Shown here: one piece after another, positions 51,101-59,086 of the stretch
How positions within the stretch are numbered: position 1 is the stretch's first letter
How the letters are laid out: every line of letters starts with the position of its first letter
Assembly: GCF_024648885.1 (NCBI RefSeq)
Contig: NZ_JANBBF010000009.1
Span: 434,001-498,000, forward strand
Reading direction: 5' to 3'
Source of the DNA: Prauserella salsuginis
Lineage (GTDB): Bacteria > Actinomycetota > Actinomycetes > Mycobacteriales > Pseudonocardiaceae
Length of the DNA: 64,000 nt
The notes under the pieces: model-generated
What the model saw: the letters and a program-made list of their open reading frames with translations, nothing else
What the model was told of the DNA's origin: nothing
Databases searched by the model: none
Program-made: the position numbers and the translations under genes

Positions 51101-52570
51101 GAGCTCGCCACGGCCGGCCGCACCGCCGGGTGGCTCGATCAGCTCGCCGCCGACGGTGTGCTGTCGGCAGAGCAGCGGGCCCAGCTCGCCGCCGAGGACG
51201 GCGCCGCGGACCTGTCGAAGGTGCTGCGCCGGGCCGAGTTGGCCGGCCACGATCCGCAGCACGTGTTGCGGGCGGCCGTGGTCGAGGACAGCCTCGAGGA
51301 CGCGCGGCAGCTGACGTCGGTGCTGCGCCACCGCATCACCACCCTGCGCCGGCTCGACCCGACCACCGACAGCTACGCCGAGCGCGTGCCCCAGGTCGCC
51401 GACCCGGAGTGGCAGACCTACCTCACCTCGCTGGCGGCCACGGCCGACCAGCGGCAGCTCGACCTCGGCCGGCAGCAGGCCGCCGAGCCCGAACCGTGGG
51501 CCCTCGAGGCGTTCGGGCTGTGCCCCGATGACCCGGACCAGGCGGCCGAATGGGTTCACAACGTCGGCACCGTCGCCGCCCACCGCGAGCTCACCGGCCA
51601 CGACGACCCGGCCGAAGCGCTGGGCACGCCGCCGAAGGCCGGCCAGGTCGAGGCCTACGCCTCGTGGCGTTCGGCCTGGCGTGTGCTGGGCCGGCCCGAG
51701 GCCGACCGTGACGAGCTCGAGATGAGCGACGGCCAGCTGCGCATGCGCGTGCGGGCCGCCGAACGGGAGAACACGTGGGCGCCGCGCTACGTGGCCAACG
51801 AGCTCGCCGGTATCCGCGAGACCGCCGAGCAGCACCGCCACACCGCCGCCCTGCAGGCCGCCGAAGCAGACGCCGCCACGGACGAGGCCGAGCGCGAGCG
51901 GCTCCGCCGTGAGGCCGACGAAGCCGCCGCGCTGGCCGAGACGCTCGAGGCACGCACGGCCGAGCTCGAAACGGCCGAGAAGGCCCGCGGAAAGTGGCTC
52001 GCCCACACCGCGGCCACCCGCGCGGCCGCCGACCGTGCCGCCGCGGAACTGTCCGCCCGGCACGCCGACGAGCCGGCCGTCGAGGAGACGGTCACGGCTG
52101 CCGAATGGCTACAGGCACACGCCGAGGCCGAGGCCGCCGAGGACCCGCACCGCGAGATCACCGCCGAGCACGAACTCGCCGACGTCGCCGCCGAACGCGA
52201 CGCCGACCAAGCCGCCGACGCAGAGCAGGCGGCGGAGGCCCAGCTTGCCGCCGACGCGCAGCGGGAAGCGGAGGCCGAGCAGGTCGAGGCGGTGGTCGAG
52301 ACCGGCCTCGAGGACGTGCGCGAGCAGGTCGCCGATGAGGCGGCGCAGGTCGACGAGGACGCCGTGCGGGTGCCCTCGGCCGACGAAACCGCCGATACCG
52401 TCGACCGCGCCCAGCGCGCCCTGGCCGAGATCGCCGAGCGGCAGGCCGCTGACCAGGCCCGCGAGGCCGAGGAAGCCCACGCGGCGCAGCTCGCGCGCTG
52501 GCAGGTCGAAGAACAGGCCGAGGCCGCCGAAGCGGCCGCCGACGACGTCGCCGAGATCGGCGCCCAGTAG
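48149..52570 (+). CDS. MobF-family relaxase-helicase (TrwC/TraI-like)
   Basis: Conjugative relaxase of 1473 residues that nicks oriT and unwinds the strand. N-terminal TISTGHSAEYLL and NYYTG (catalytic Tyr pair about 24-25), the three-His metal motif HDNRDHDPQLHIH (His 222, 232, 234), then a RecD/TraI-type helicase with Walker A GPAGTGKS near 557-564, VVVVDESAMTDT and GDHKQLAAVG, and YASTVHAAQGMTVD. The last ~350 residues are Glu/Ala-rich coiled coil. GTG at 48149 gives the typical VLTIS start with GGGGTGG upstream. Codon use matches the host. Confidence 0.94.
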   Translation: MLTISTGHSAEYLLGAVATGRENYYTGAVAAGEPPGRWYGRGAEALGLQGLVDSQDMTALYERFIDPRDEAFRTPEQWDEASTLGQTGRKYRTEDQLYAEALEREPDAGPERRAELRLDAGKRAQRNVAFLDATFSVQKSITVLHTAFEAQEVAARTAGDETGAEAWATHRRAVEDAIWAGNRAALDYLSEHAGYSRIGHHGGAAGRYIDAHDWTVASFFQHDNRDHDPQLHIHNAILNRVQGADGKWRTLDSKAIHKFRGAASAVGERTTEEHLSRALGVEFATRPDGKSREVVGIAPEVMDLFSNRRRAITERTRELVEAFETKFDRKPTSLELDRLQRQAAFATRSAKSHDGETIEERLERWDRQLRAEVAGGLAGVADGVLATGQQQPEAAEWSPRAVVETALADVQARKAAWTRADLTRAISDALPDHVGLADGADVARLLDSLTDTALDAAVALDTQRPGDAALPGELRLADGRSAYDAPAGRLYATPDHVHTERALAAATAEAAGEAMTDAGAQRFLQQLRESGIELGADQAAAVRGVLTSGSQVESLIGPAGTGKSFVVGTVAKAWQDPQMWGDATPRKVVGLATSQRATDVLAGEGVAARNVARWLATQDRLACGSAAAEDQQWHLQAGDVVVVDESAMTDTADLSAIHGHVAAAGAKLLLVGDHKQLAAVGAGGGMDLVAARGASYELVDARRFTGEWEREASLRLRAGDETVLDEYHRHGRLRDGGAIEQTEQAATRAWLGDTLAGKHSVLVVDTNEQAAELSSQLRAELVRLGQVSETGVPLGLQGTYAGVGDLVQARLNGWDLAGYQGNRRGPINREQYRVLEAGDDGHLVVAPIVGRGPEGEQLGDRMTLPADYVAEHVALGYASTVHAAQGMTVDTSHIVVTGRTGPEALYVGLSRGREGNTAHVVTRAVAEDAATGETAEALHRNPAAVLAATLEGADPTRSALATATESAQDVESVRTPAELFADAVELATAGRTAGWLDQLAADGVLSAEQRAQLAAEDGAADLSKVLRRAELAGHDPQHVLRAAVVEDSLEDARQLTSVLRHRITTLRRLDPTTDSYAERVPQVADPEWQTYLTSLAATADQRQLDLGRQQAAEPEPWALEAFGLCPDDPDQAAEWVHNVGTVAAHRELTGHDDPAEALGTPPKAGQVEAYASWRSAWRVLGRPEADRDELEMSDGQLRMRVRAAERENTWAPRYVANELAGIRETAEQHRHTAALQAAEADAATDEAERERLRREADEAAALAETLEARTAELETAEKARGKWLAHTAATRAAADRAAAELSARHADEPAVEETVTAAEWLQAHAEAEAAEDPHREITAEHELADVAAERDADQAADAEQAAEAQLAADAQREAEAEQVEAVVETGLEDVREQVADEAAQVDEDAVRVPSADETADTVDRAQRALAEIAERQAADQAREAEEAHAAQLARWQVEEQAEAAEAAADDVAEIGAQ

Positions 52571-52580
52571 GGGATGCGGG

Positions 52581-52985
52581 TCAGTGAACGGCCGGGAGTT
52601 GGAGCGGCGGCGGGCCGCTGTGACGCCACGCCCAGCGCAGCGTCGCGCACACCGCCTCGCACCAGCCCGGCCGTTCGGCCAGCCAGGCCGGCACCGGCCG
52701 CTGCAACGCCAGCTTCTCCGCCGCCAGCACCTCGGCCTCGATCAGCTCTTCATAAGCCCGGTCCTTGCGACGGGTCACCGGAGCCGAGGCCGGCAGGCGC
52801 CGGCCGTTGAGCTCGATCGAGCCGTGGGCCATCCAGCGACACGTCATCGACACACCGGAGGCGTACCAATCCCGGTCCGCCGCCGCGCGGTGGCCGGCCT
52901 CGACCCACACCCGGGCGAACTCATCCAGCGGAACCCGCACATTCCGCGGCGGAATCCGCTGCACGTCAGCCTCGGTGACCTCCAT
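52581..52985 (-). CDS. Hypothetical element protein on the opposite strand
   Basis: 134-residue protein convergent with the relaxase gene, not recognised. The sequence is compact and mixed (VTEADVQRIPPRNVRVPLDE, WVEAGHRAAADRDWYASG, RRKDRAYEELIEAEVLAAEK, WLAERPGWCEAVCATLRWAW) and looks like a real small folded protein. ATG at 52985 is a guess; an ATG at 53063 would add a LCGRCG zinc-knuckle-like stretch. Neither has a clear ribosome site. Confidence 0.6.
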   Translation of the reverse strand: MEVTEADVQRIPPRNVRVPLDEFARVWVEAGHRAAADRDWYASGVSMTCRWMAHGSIELNGRRLPASAPVTRRKDRAYEELIEAEVLAAEKLALQRPVPAWLAERPGWCEAVCATLRWAWRHSGPPPLQLPAVH

Positions 52986-53376
52986 GCCATCGAGGCTCGC
53001 ACGCCCCACCGACAGTCCGCAGCGGCCACACAGGCGCCCCGCGGCAGGTCGGCGCTGCGGCATGAGCTCAAGGCCGCACGGCCCAGAACCCCTGTTGCGC
53101 CTGCGGCGCTGCCCTGTCGAGACGCGACAAACGTAGCCACTCACCCCGACTGCGGCGCACAAGTTCCGATACCACGACGCCACCTCACCAGCAAGGCGGG
53201 CACAACATCTTGGCCGCAAAAAGCGCGCGCCCAAGATCTTCTGCCCTTCCTCCTTGCTGGCGAGCCTCCGGCGCCGCGGTTGCGCTCGCCTGCGGGCAGG
53301 CCCCGAAAAACACCGGGCCTGCCCCGCAGCCCCAAAACCCGGCCGACTGACCAACAAACCGGAGGAAGGAAACGCC
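52986..53376. other. Noncoding gap with strong hairpin
   Basis: Only the possible N-terminal extension of the minus-strand gene (to 53063) and a hairpin at 53290-53331 are seen. The right end carries GGAGGAAGGA for the next gene. Confidence 0.5.
53290..53331. terminator. Strong GC hairpin
   Basis: GGGCAGGCCC (53294-53303) pairs perfectly with GGGCCTGCCC (53315-53324) across an A-rich 11-base loop; an outer CTGCGG/CCGCAG extends it with a bulge. Could be a terminator or an RNA/DNA regulatory structure. Confidence 0.6.
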
Positions 53377-53797
53377 ATGGGAATCGTTTACCAAGGGCCG
53401 TACGCCCACAAGATCGGCGACTACGAGGGACGCGCCGCACAACTCCTCGCCGACGGCACCTACTCCCGCCGCTGGTTGATCGACGAGACGGCCTACGAGT
53501 GCCATGAAGCCGCCTGTCAGTGCGGTTGGCGAGGCAACCGCTACCCAGCCGGCCCACGAGGCGAAGAACTCGCCCTCGACGAATGGGACCGCGCCCACCT
53601 GCGCCCACTCATCAACGCCGAAGCACGCCAACACAGCCTCCGCGCCGACCGCCTCCTGCTTCACAGAGAGCATCCGCCGCGACCTGGCCGAGAAGACCGA
53701 CGAGCACGGCCAGCGCGTACTCACCACGCACAGCCGCGGCCTACTCGACGCCGTCGAGCAGCTCGAGCACTTGCTCGACTGCCTCACGGGCGACTGA
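53377..53797 (+). pseudogene. Small conserved-looking element gene split by a frameshift
   Basis: From ATG 53377 (strong GGAGGAAGGA) the frame encodes MGIVYQGPYAHKIGDYEG... with WLIDETAYECHEAACQCGWR and EWDRAHLRPLINAEARQHSL, then degenerates into Arg/Pro repeats. The +1 frame picks up a sensible continuation from about 53656: TESIRRDLAEKTDEHGQRVL and LLDAVEQLEHLLDCLTGD, ending at 53797. Together they would make a ~140-residue protein. Either a single-base indel near 53640-53660 broke it, or the sequence has an error; programmed shifting is less likely. The CxxxxCxC cluster suggests metal binding. Confidence 0.7.
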
Positions 53798-53834
53798 ACC
53801 AAGAGCCGGCGAACTCGGAAAGGAGGTGACCAGC

Positions 53835-53903
53835 ATGTGCCGCGAAGGCTGCTACAAGCACTACATCAACGGCAAATGGATCTGCTGCAAGTGCGGCCAC
53901 TGA
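53835..53903 (+). CDS. 22-residue Cys/His-rich microprotein
   Basis: ATG at 53835 is preceded by AAAGGAGGTGA, a near-perfect complement of the 16S 3' end, at ideal spacing. The 22-codon frame encodes Cys at positions 2, 6, 17, 18 and 20 and His at 9 and 22, around a KHYINGKWI core, like a minimal zinc knuckle (CKCGH at the end). It begins 37 bp after the frameshifted gene, suggesting one transcript. The strong start site and residue bias argue for a real product; function unknown. Confidence 0.6.
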   Translation: MCREGCYKHYINGKWICCKCGH

Positions 53904-54085
53904 CACGAGCTCACAGTTCACTGGCAGGCCGGCTGCCGTGAACCGTCGGTCGTCTGTGGAAAGGTGTCGCACCCTGCGTGGTGGCGTTCAGATGTTCGCC
54001 GTGGCGCACTAGGCTGGCCGGCGACGCGATCCCGCCATGCGGAGGAGCCTTAGCAAGGAAGCCAACACGGTGGAGGGAACCCGAG

Positions 54086-54841
54086 ATGAGCAGCCAGTCG
54101 AGCATCGAGTGGACTGAGACGACGTGGAACCCAACCACTGGATGCGATCGAGTGTCGGCCGGTTGCGATCACTGCTACGCCCTGACACTCGCGAAACGCC
54201 TCAAAGCAATGGGCTCCGACAAGTATCAAACGGATGGCGATCCACGGACCAGTGGCCCAGGTTTCGGGGTTGCCACGCACGTAACCGCACTGGCTGAGCC
54301 CTTCCGGTGGCGTGCGCCGCGGCTTGTGTTCGTCAACTCGATGAGCGACCTTTTCCACGCACGTGTGCCAGTCGAGTTCATTCGCCGCGTGTTCGCAGTC
54401 ATGGAACAGACCCCCCAGCACACCTACCAATTGCTAACCAAACGGAGCCGCCGACTGCGTCGGCTTGCGTCGTCACTGGAATGGCCGAGCAACTTGTGGG
54501 TTGGCGTGTCGGTCGAGAATGACCGGGTGCTTGACCGCATCGACGACTTGCGCGCTGTCCCAGCTGCGGTGCGCTTCCTCTCCTGCGAACCGCTACTCGG
54601 CCCATTGCGTCAACTCGAACTCGGTGGCATTGGCTGGGTAATCGCGGGCGGTGAGTCAGGGGCCGCTGCCCGCTCCGTCGAGGCCGACTGGCTTCGCGAC
54701 CTGCGCGATCAGTGCCAACTCGCCAATGTCCCGTTCTTCTTCAAGCAGTGGGGCGGGCGCACTCCGAAAGCTGGCGGGCGCCTGCTCGACGGGCGAGAAT
54801 GGAACGAGTATCCCCAACCATGCCAGCCTGTCGTAATTTAA
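54086..54841 (+). CDS. Three-Cys-motif protein (phage Gp37/Gp68-like, DUF5131)
   Basis: 251-residue protein of the Gp37/Gp68 family. N-terminal IEWTETTWNPTTGC, then the three-Cys cluster C20-x6-C27-x2-C30 (GCDRVSAGCDHCYA), which resembles a radical-SAM iron-sulfur site; later TYQLLTKRSRRL, NLWVGVSVEN, RFLSCEPLLGPL and WVIAGGESG are all typical. Convergent with tcmP, its usual partner, with three bases between stop codons. ATG at 54086 has GGAGGG upstream. Biochemical role unknown; a nucleic-acid or nucleotide modification role in phage conflict is a hypothesis. Confidence 0.9.
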   Translation: MSSQSSIEWTETTWNPTTGCDRVSAGCDHCYALTLAKRLKAMGSDKYQTDGDPRTSGPGFGVATHVTALAEPFRWRAPRLVFVNSMSDLFHARVPVEFIRRVFAVMEQTPQHTYQLLTKRSRRLRRLASSLEWPSNLWVGVSVENDRVLDRIDDLRAVPAAVRFLSCEPLLGPLRQLELGGIGWVIAGGESGAAARSVEADWLRDLRDQCQLANVPFFFKQWGGRTPKAGGRLLDGREWNEYPQPCQPVVI

Positions 54842-54844
54842 TCG

Positions 54845-55951
54845 CTAGGCGAACTGAACCAGTGTTTTTGCGGGAAAAGTTCCCTTCCTTTTTTGGTTAG
54901 GGCTAGTAATGATTCCGCGTTCTTGCATGGGCTTGAGTGTTGCCTTCTTGAGATGTTTTGCAGCGTAAGGCGTCTCTATTACTACGTACTGCTCAAGCGT
55001 CTCGACGCTAACACGCTTACCGCGAAATTGTTGGGCCAAATCCTCCTGCAAGGGAAGCGTGTCTGGCTTGATGTCAAACAAGACATCCTGGCCGGCAAGG
55101 ATGTCGGAGAAGACTGCACCACCACCGGGATCAACGTTCCACATCACCTCCTTCATCGTCTTAAGTCCCATGAAATTGCGAGTTCCATAGAATAGGAAAT
55201 ACCCCGTGTGCCCCGTCTCGTTGATCATCTCGAAACTCTTTACATACTTGAATCCACATGCATCCATCAGCTGCGACTGGTAGAGGTCGTGGAGGAATGT
55301 CTTGCGCTCACTGCCCGTCAGGTCTGCTGCTCGCTTGAACTGGTCGGTGCCGAAGAGTTCCGCCAGTCGGTCGTCGATGTTCCCAGCAGCTGCGAAACGA
55401 TTCACCGTATTGAAGTCGAAGTAGACAAAGAGCTCGCATCGGTCGAATGAAAGCAATCGGCTCAGTAGGTCCATAGATAAACCTTTGACACCAAAAGGAT
55501 CCACAAAGGCAAAGGTTGGAGCCAGATTCTTCTTCTGCTCCTCTAGGTGCTTGAGGATTCCTTCGGCTACATATTCGAAGCTATCGCACCCGGTTTTGAC
55601 CTTAATATTTGCAGGCCACGGCTGGTGGTTGGCGATGTACTCGTTTACGACCGTGTCGAGCTTATCGTATCTGTCCTTTTCTGCTTCGTTAAACATAAAG
55701 ATGAATTCGCTGCTGGACATTGCGTCCTTATGCGTATGTTCCAGTAGTACGTCGAGGGCTTGCACGGGTGAGCCCGGCTTGTCCCCCTTGTAGATGCCCG
55801 GCCCGGCAAAGCCATCGATGAAGACAAGGCGACTGTTCCATCTGCTCAGGATAGGGAACCAGGCCTTGAGGTAGCCGGTAAGAAGCTGATGCTTAGCCGC
55901 CGTGTGTGGCTTAAGCTCCCACACAGTGTCCTTCTCGCCGCTTCGGGACAT
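54845..55951 (-). CDS. tcmP: Three-Cys-motif partner protein TcmP
   Basis: 368-residue protein of the TcmP family, named for its regular pairing with the three-Cys protein. Marks: HTAAKHQLLTGYLKAWFPIL, RLVFIDGFAGPGIY (residues 42-53), FIFMFNEAEKDR, FAFVDPFGVKGL (148-158) and YFLFYGTRNFMGLKTMKEVM. FIDGFAGPG and DPFG resemble Rossmann methyltransferase motifs I and IV, so a SAM-dependent or nucleic-acid role is possible. GC is clearly lower than in neighbouring genes, indicating recent transfer. ATG at 55951 has GGGGGT upstream. Confidence 0.9.
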   Translation of the reverse strand: MSRSGEKDTVWELKPHTAAKHQLLTGYLKAWFPILSRWNSRLVFIDGFAGPGIYKGDKPGSPVQALDVLLEHTHKDAMSSSEFIFMFNEAEKDRYDKLDTVVNEYIANHQPWPANIKVKTGCDSFEYVAEGILKHLEEQKKNLAPTFAFVDPFGVKGLSMDLLSRLLSFDRCELFVYFDFNTVNRFAAAGNIDDRLAELFGTDQFKRAADLTGSERKTFLHDLYQSQLMDACGFKYVKSFEMINETGHTGYFLFYGTRNFMGLKTMKEVMWNVDPGGGAVFSDILAGQDVLFDIKPDTLPLQEDLAQQFRGKRVSVETLEQYVVIETPYAAKHLKKATLKPMQERGIITSPNQKRKGTFPAKTLVQFA

Positions 55952-56336
55952 TGCTACCCCCACAGATTCCGTCGAAGTACAAGCCTTCCAAGTCGTGTTG
56001 CAGCTGCGGAACGTTACTGGATGAGTACCCGGCGAATCTAGCGTCGATCGGGTCGCATGTCCGTCGAACAGGGTCCATTCCTGCTCGCGGATCACACGTC
56101 CGCCCGGCCGATAGCAGCGCCCGCCCGCCTGGCGGAATCCTGTCTGCCATAAACGCTTCAAGGCTTTAGTAGCGACCGGCCGACGGTGACGAGTGGACCG
56201 ACCGGCCACATCTCCGCTGGTCAGCGACGTGGTGACCGACATCGCGTTGCGGTCATCGAACGTACGTTCTAGCTTCTGAGGTGGTGTCGGCCGATCGGGG
56301 GAAGCGGTCGGCCGGCACCGCTCAGGAGGTGGGGCA
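55952..56336. other. Promoter region between tcmP and the zinc-ribbon gene
   Basis: Noncoding. Should hold the tcmP promoter (left) and carries the LexA-like box at 56256-56271. GGCCGACGG/CCGGCC-type short inverted repeats occur near 56178-56210. No gene is seen. Confidence 0.6.
56256..56271. promoter_or_regulatory. LexA/SOS box
   Basis: TCGAACGTACGTTCTA matches the actinobacterial LexA consensus TCGAAC-N4-GTTCGA at 11 of 12 fixed positions and contains the perfect palindrome GAACGTACGTTC. It lies 65 bp before the zinc-ribbon/GNAT-like gene. Confidence 0.7.
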
Positions 56337-56936
56337 ATGTCGATGCGGGGCGAGTTCGGGCCCGAGGGGCTGCCGGTGCGGCCGGAGCTGCGGCACGTGA
56401 TCACCGATAAGGGCAGCCTCCGATACGACTACCCCCCCACGTGCCCGAAGTGTTCCAGCTCTGACCTGCGCCCCCAGTGGCGGACAGTGATGCGCCAGCC
56501 CGGCGTCGACTGCGAATCGTGCGGCTACCAGTGGTGCCTGATCGACCCACGCCAACAGGCACCCATCAGCACAGCCGACACGACAGCCATCGGCCTGAAA
56601 CTGATCGCACAACCACCACCGACGACCGCCGGCGTCGGCCAGATCCGGCTCTACCTCGACCAGGGCATCGTGAGCGAAGTCGACGTGACGCTGTGCGGCG
56701 TCTGCCGCCGCGGCCTGATCGAGCACGTGAGAACCGAACCAAGCCAGCGCCGCCGAGGCTTCGCCAGAACGACCGTAACGGCCGCCCTCGTACGTGGACC
56801 GAGCTACAGCTGGGCGACGACCACCGTGAACGACGACCCGATCGCACGAGCGTTCTGGGCCAACTTCCCACGTACCGCCGCCGGCCAACCGCTCTGGTGC
56901 GAACACATGCGCACAGCCTGGGAACGCACACCTTGA
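56337..56936 (+). CDS. Zinc-ribbon/GNAT-like protein under a LexA box
   Basis: 199-residue protein. Residues about 35-68 form a zinc ribbon (CPKCSSSDLRPQW ... DCESCGYQW). The C-terminal half (about 95-190) resembles a GNAT acyltransferase: EVDVTLCGVCRRGLIEHVRT, QRRRGFARTTVTAAL (acetyl-CoA-loop-like) and WATTTVNDDPIARAFWANF. ATG at 56337 has AGGAGGT upstream. The upstream SOS box predicts induction by DNA damage, often the trigger for element excision. Substrate unknown; the GNAT assignment is from pattern only. Confidence 0.65.
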   Translation: MSMRGEFGPEGLPVRPELRHVITDKGSLRYDYPPTCPKCSSSDLRPQWRTVMRQPGVDCESCGYQWCLIDPRQQAPISTADTTAIGLKLIAQPPPTTAGVGQIRLYLDQGIVSEVDVTLCGVCRRGLIEHVRTEPSQRRRGFARTTVTAALVRGPSYSWATTTVNDDPIARAFWANFPRTAAGQPLWCEHMRTAWERTP

Positions 56937-57144
56937 GGAACCCCAGCCCCTTCTGACCCTGAGACGGTCTTACGCCGTGACGGCCGACTCAAGGCGCCTG
57001 CGGCGTCGCTCCGCGATGAGCTCCGGTCACCCTTGACTCGACCACCACGGCGCAAAAGGGGACTGTTTCAGGATCGGCGGGTTCGGCCCGACACAGTCCC
57101 CCGGTTCGAGGTGCTCCTTGACAAGGTGCCGGATGCGTAGAAAT

Positions 57145-57176
57145 CTGAAACTGCAATTTCGAAACTACAGTTTCAG
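57145..57176. promoter_or_regulatory. Inverted-repeat operator of the arsR-like operon
   Basis: CTGAAACTG (57145-57153) and CAGTTTCAG (57168-57176) form a perfect 9-bp inverted repeat, with an extra GAAACT direct copy between. It ends nine bases before the ATG, ideal for ArsR autorepression. Confidence 0.75.
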
Positions 57177-57184
57177 GGTTAACT

Positions 57185-57772
57185 ATGGGTGATGATCTTC
57201 CAGAGCGACGGCGCGTGCGTGATGCGGAGCTGTTGGAGGCGCTGGCCCATCCGTTGCGGGCCGCGTTGGTTCGCTATCTGATGGCTGTCGGACCGAAGAC
57301 GCCGAGTGAGTGCGCCCAAAACGTGGGCTCGTCGGCATCGAACTGCAGCTGGCACTTGCGGCAGCTCGCGCGGTTGGGACTGGTTGAGCCTGCGGCAGCG
57401 ACTGATGGCAGGCAACGGCCATGGCAGGCCTGCGACGTCGGCCTGGATTTAGGCCAGCTCGACCAGGATCCGGTGGTTCGTAGTACTCAGCTGGCGATGG
57501 TGGGTAACGCGCTCAACGAAGAACAAGCGCTGACCCAGCGGTTTTTCGACAAAGCAGGGGAACTGGACCCGGAGTGGCTCGAGAGCGGCGGGCTGAATAC
57601 GTACTCCTTGCGGATTACATCCGATGAACTGGCGCAACTGATAGTGGACGTGGACGCGCTGATTCGACCGTATGTCGGCACTATCCGCGAAGATGCCCCG
57701 GCGGAAGCACGGACCGTACACGTCGGTCTGCGCGCTTTCCCGCGCATCGAGGCCGACGGTACATACCAGTGA
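57185..57772 (+). CDS. ArsR-family winged-helix repressor
   Basis: 195-residue regulator. The winged helix is at about residues 15-80 (LLEALAHPLRAALVRYLMAV, SSASNCSWHLRQLARLGLVE). The C-terminal ~100 residues are an extra domain (FFDKAGELDPEWLESGGLNT, DELAQLIVDVDALIRPYVG), seen in drug-efflux ArsR/HTH_20 regulators rather than metal sensors; no metal-binding Cys pair is evident. It overlaps the MFS gene as GTGA, so it most likely represses this transporter and responds to a transported compound. Confidence 0.9.
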   Translation: MGDDLPERRRVRDAELLEALAHPLRAALVRYLMAVGPKTPSECAQNVGSSASNCSWHLRQLARLGLVEPAAATDGRQRPWQACDVGLDLGQLDQDPVVRSTQLAMVGNALNEEQALTQRFFDKAGELDPEWLESGGLNTYSLRITSDELAQLIVDVDALIRPYVGTIREDAPAEARTVHVGLRAFPRIEADGTYQ

Positions 57773-59019
57773 TCGACAAAGCATGCCGCACCCTGGCGTT
57801 CGCTCGCCTCTGGGTTGCAGCGTTTCTGTCCGAGTCGGCCGAATGGATGCTGCAGATAGCTCTGCCTGTGCTCGTATACCAGCAAACTGGTTCAATGACG
57901 TCGACAGCGACCATGATGATCGTTGGTCTGTTACCCGCTGTGGCTGTCAGTCCGATGGCTGGGGTGTTTGCCGATCGCTGGAACAAGCGTGTCTTGCTCT
58001 GGACGGTATGCATAGGACAGGCGTTGGTGGCCGCGCCGCTGTTGACCGCGAACGAGGCCACCGTGCTCTGGCTCGGATATGGGGTGATGGCGGGGCAAGC
58101 CACCGTCGCGTCGGTGTTCGAGCCGACGCGAAACGCGTTGGTGCCTGAGCTGGTGGGCGAGTCCGGTGTCAACGCCGCGAACGGGCTGCTCGGCGCAGGC
58201 AGCAACGTCGCACGGCTGGTCGGTGCATCGGCGGGCGGTACGCTGTTCGCCACCGGTGGCCTGATGATCACCTACACGGCCTACGTCTGTGCGTTGATAC
58301 TCGCCGTGTTCACGCTGCTGGTGCCCTTCGCGCGGCACCGAGCAGCAGACAAGCCGGACCAGCCGATGCTGCGTGACTGGATCGAAGGCATGACTGTCAT
58401 CCTGCGCGACCGCAGAATTCGGGTAGCAGGGATCGTCCTCGCGCTCATGACGACAGCACAGGGGGTGTTCCTTGTGCTCTTCATCCCCTTCGTGCTCGAT
58501 ACGCTCCATGGCGGAGCGAACCATGTCGGACTGTTACGTGGAGTCCAGGCTATTGGCGGTCTTAGCGGCGGCGTCACCATCGCAGTGCTTGCCCGAAATA
58601 TGCGACCGAGCAGCTTGCTCGGCTGCGGGGCGATCGGGTTCGGCCTGCTGTCGGCGGCATTGTGGAACGGCCCACAGTTCAGCATGCCGTTCGGCTATTA
58701 CCTCGCACTGTTTACGTTCATCGGGTTCCCGGCGGTGGTAGCAGTATCTGGCCTAATGTCGGTACTGCAGACCACCGCGGCGCCCGCCCTGACTGGCCGC
58801 GTGATGGGTGCGGCCTTCGCCGCAACGGCACTGTTTACCGCTATTGGCATGCTGTTGGCAAGCATCGGTACAGGCTGGTTCGGCATCAACAGTGTGCTGA
58901 ACGCTCAGGCCGCAACCTACATACTTGCCGGACTGATCGGACTCACCGTGCTCGCCCGCAGCCAACACCGAAAACCCACTACCGTTTCCAACGCAGCTGA
59001 AGACCAAGTAACCCCATAA
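57769..59019 (+). CDS. MFS efflux transporter (DHA3-like)
   Basis: 416-residue major-facilitator transporter with about twelve membrane helices. Signature loop 2-3 reads GVFADRWNKRVLLWT and helix 5 region NGLLGAGSNVARLVGASAGG; resembles macrolide/multidrug exporters of the DHA3 class. GTG start overlaps the ArsR gene. It is the last gene of the element, before attR, and is a typical accessory resistance cargo. Drug specificity cannot be predicted. Confidence 0.9.
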   Translation: MIDKACRTLAFARLWVAAFLSESAEWMLQIALPVLVYQQTGSMTSTATMMIVGLLPAVAVSPMAGVFADRWNKRVLLWTVCIGQALVAAPLLTANEATVLWLGYGVMAGQATVASVFEPTRNALVPELVGESGVNAANGLLGAGSNVARLVGASAGGTLFATGGLMITYTAYVCALILAVFTLLVPFARHRAADKPDQPMLRDWIEGMTVILRDRRIRVAGIVLALMTTAQGVFLVLFIPFVLDTLHGGANHVGLLRGVQAIGGLSGGVTIAVLARNMRPSSLLGCGAIGFGLLSAALWNGPQFSMPFGYYLALFTFIGFPAVVAVSGLMSVLQTTAAPALTGRVMGAAFAATALFTAIGMLLASIGTGWFGINSVLNAQAATYILAGLIGLTVLARSQHRKPTTVSNAAEDQVTP

Positions 59020-59086
59020 ACGGTTGCCTCGCCCATATGGCCCGAACAACGATGACCGGCAACCGGTCTCTGCCGAGGCCGCGTCA

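Noticed and set aside
54893-56169. Plus-strand frames opposite tcmP
   Set aside because: Antisense to a recognised family; short and without start signals.
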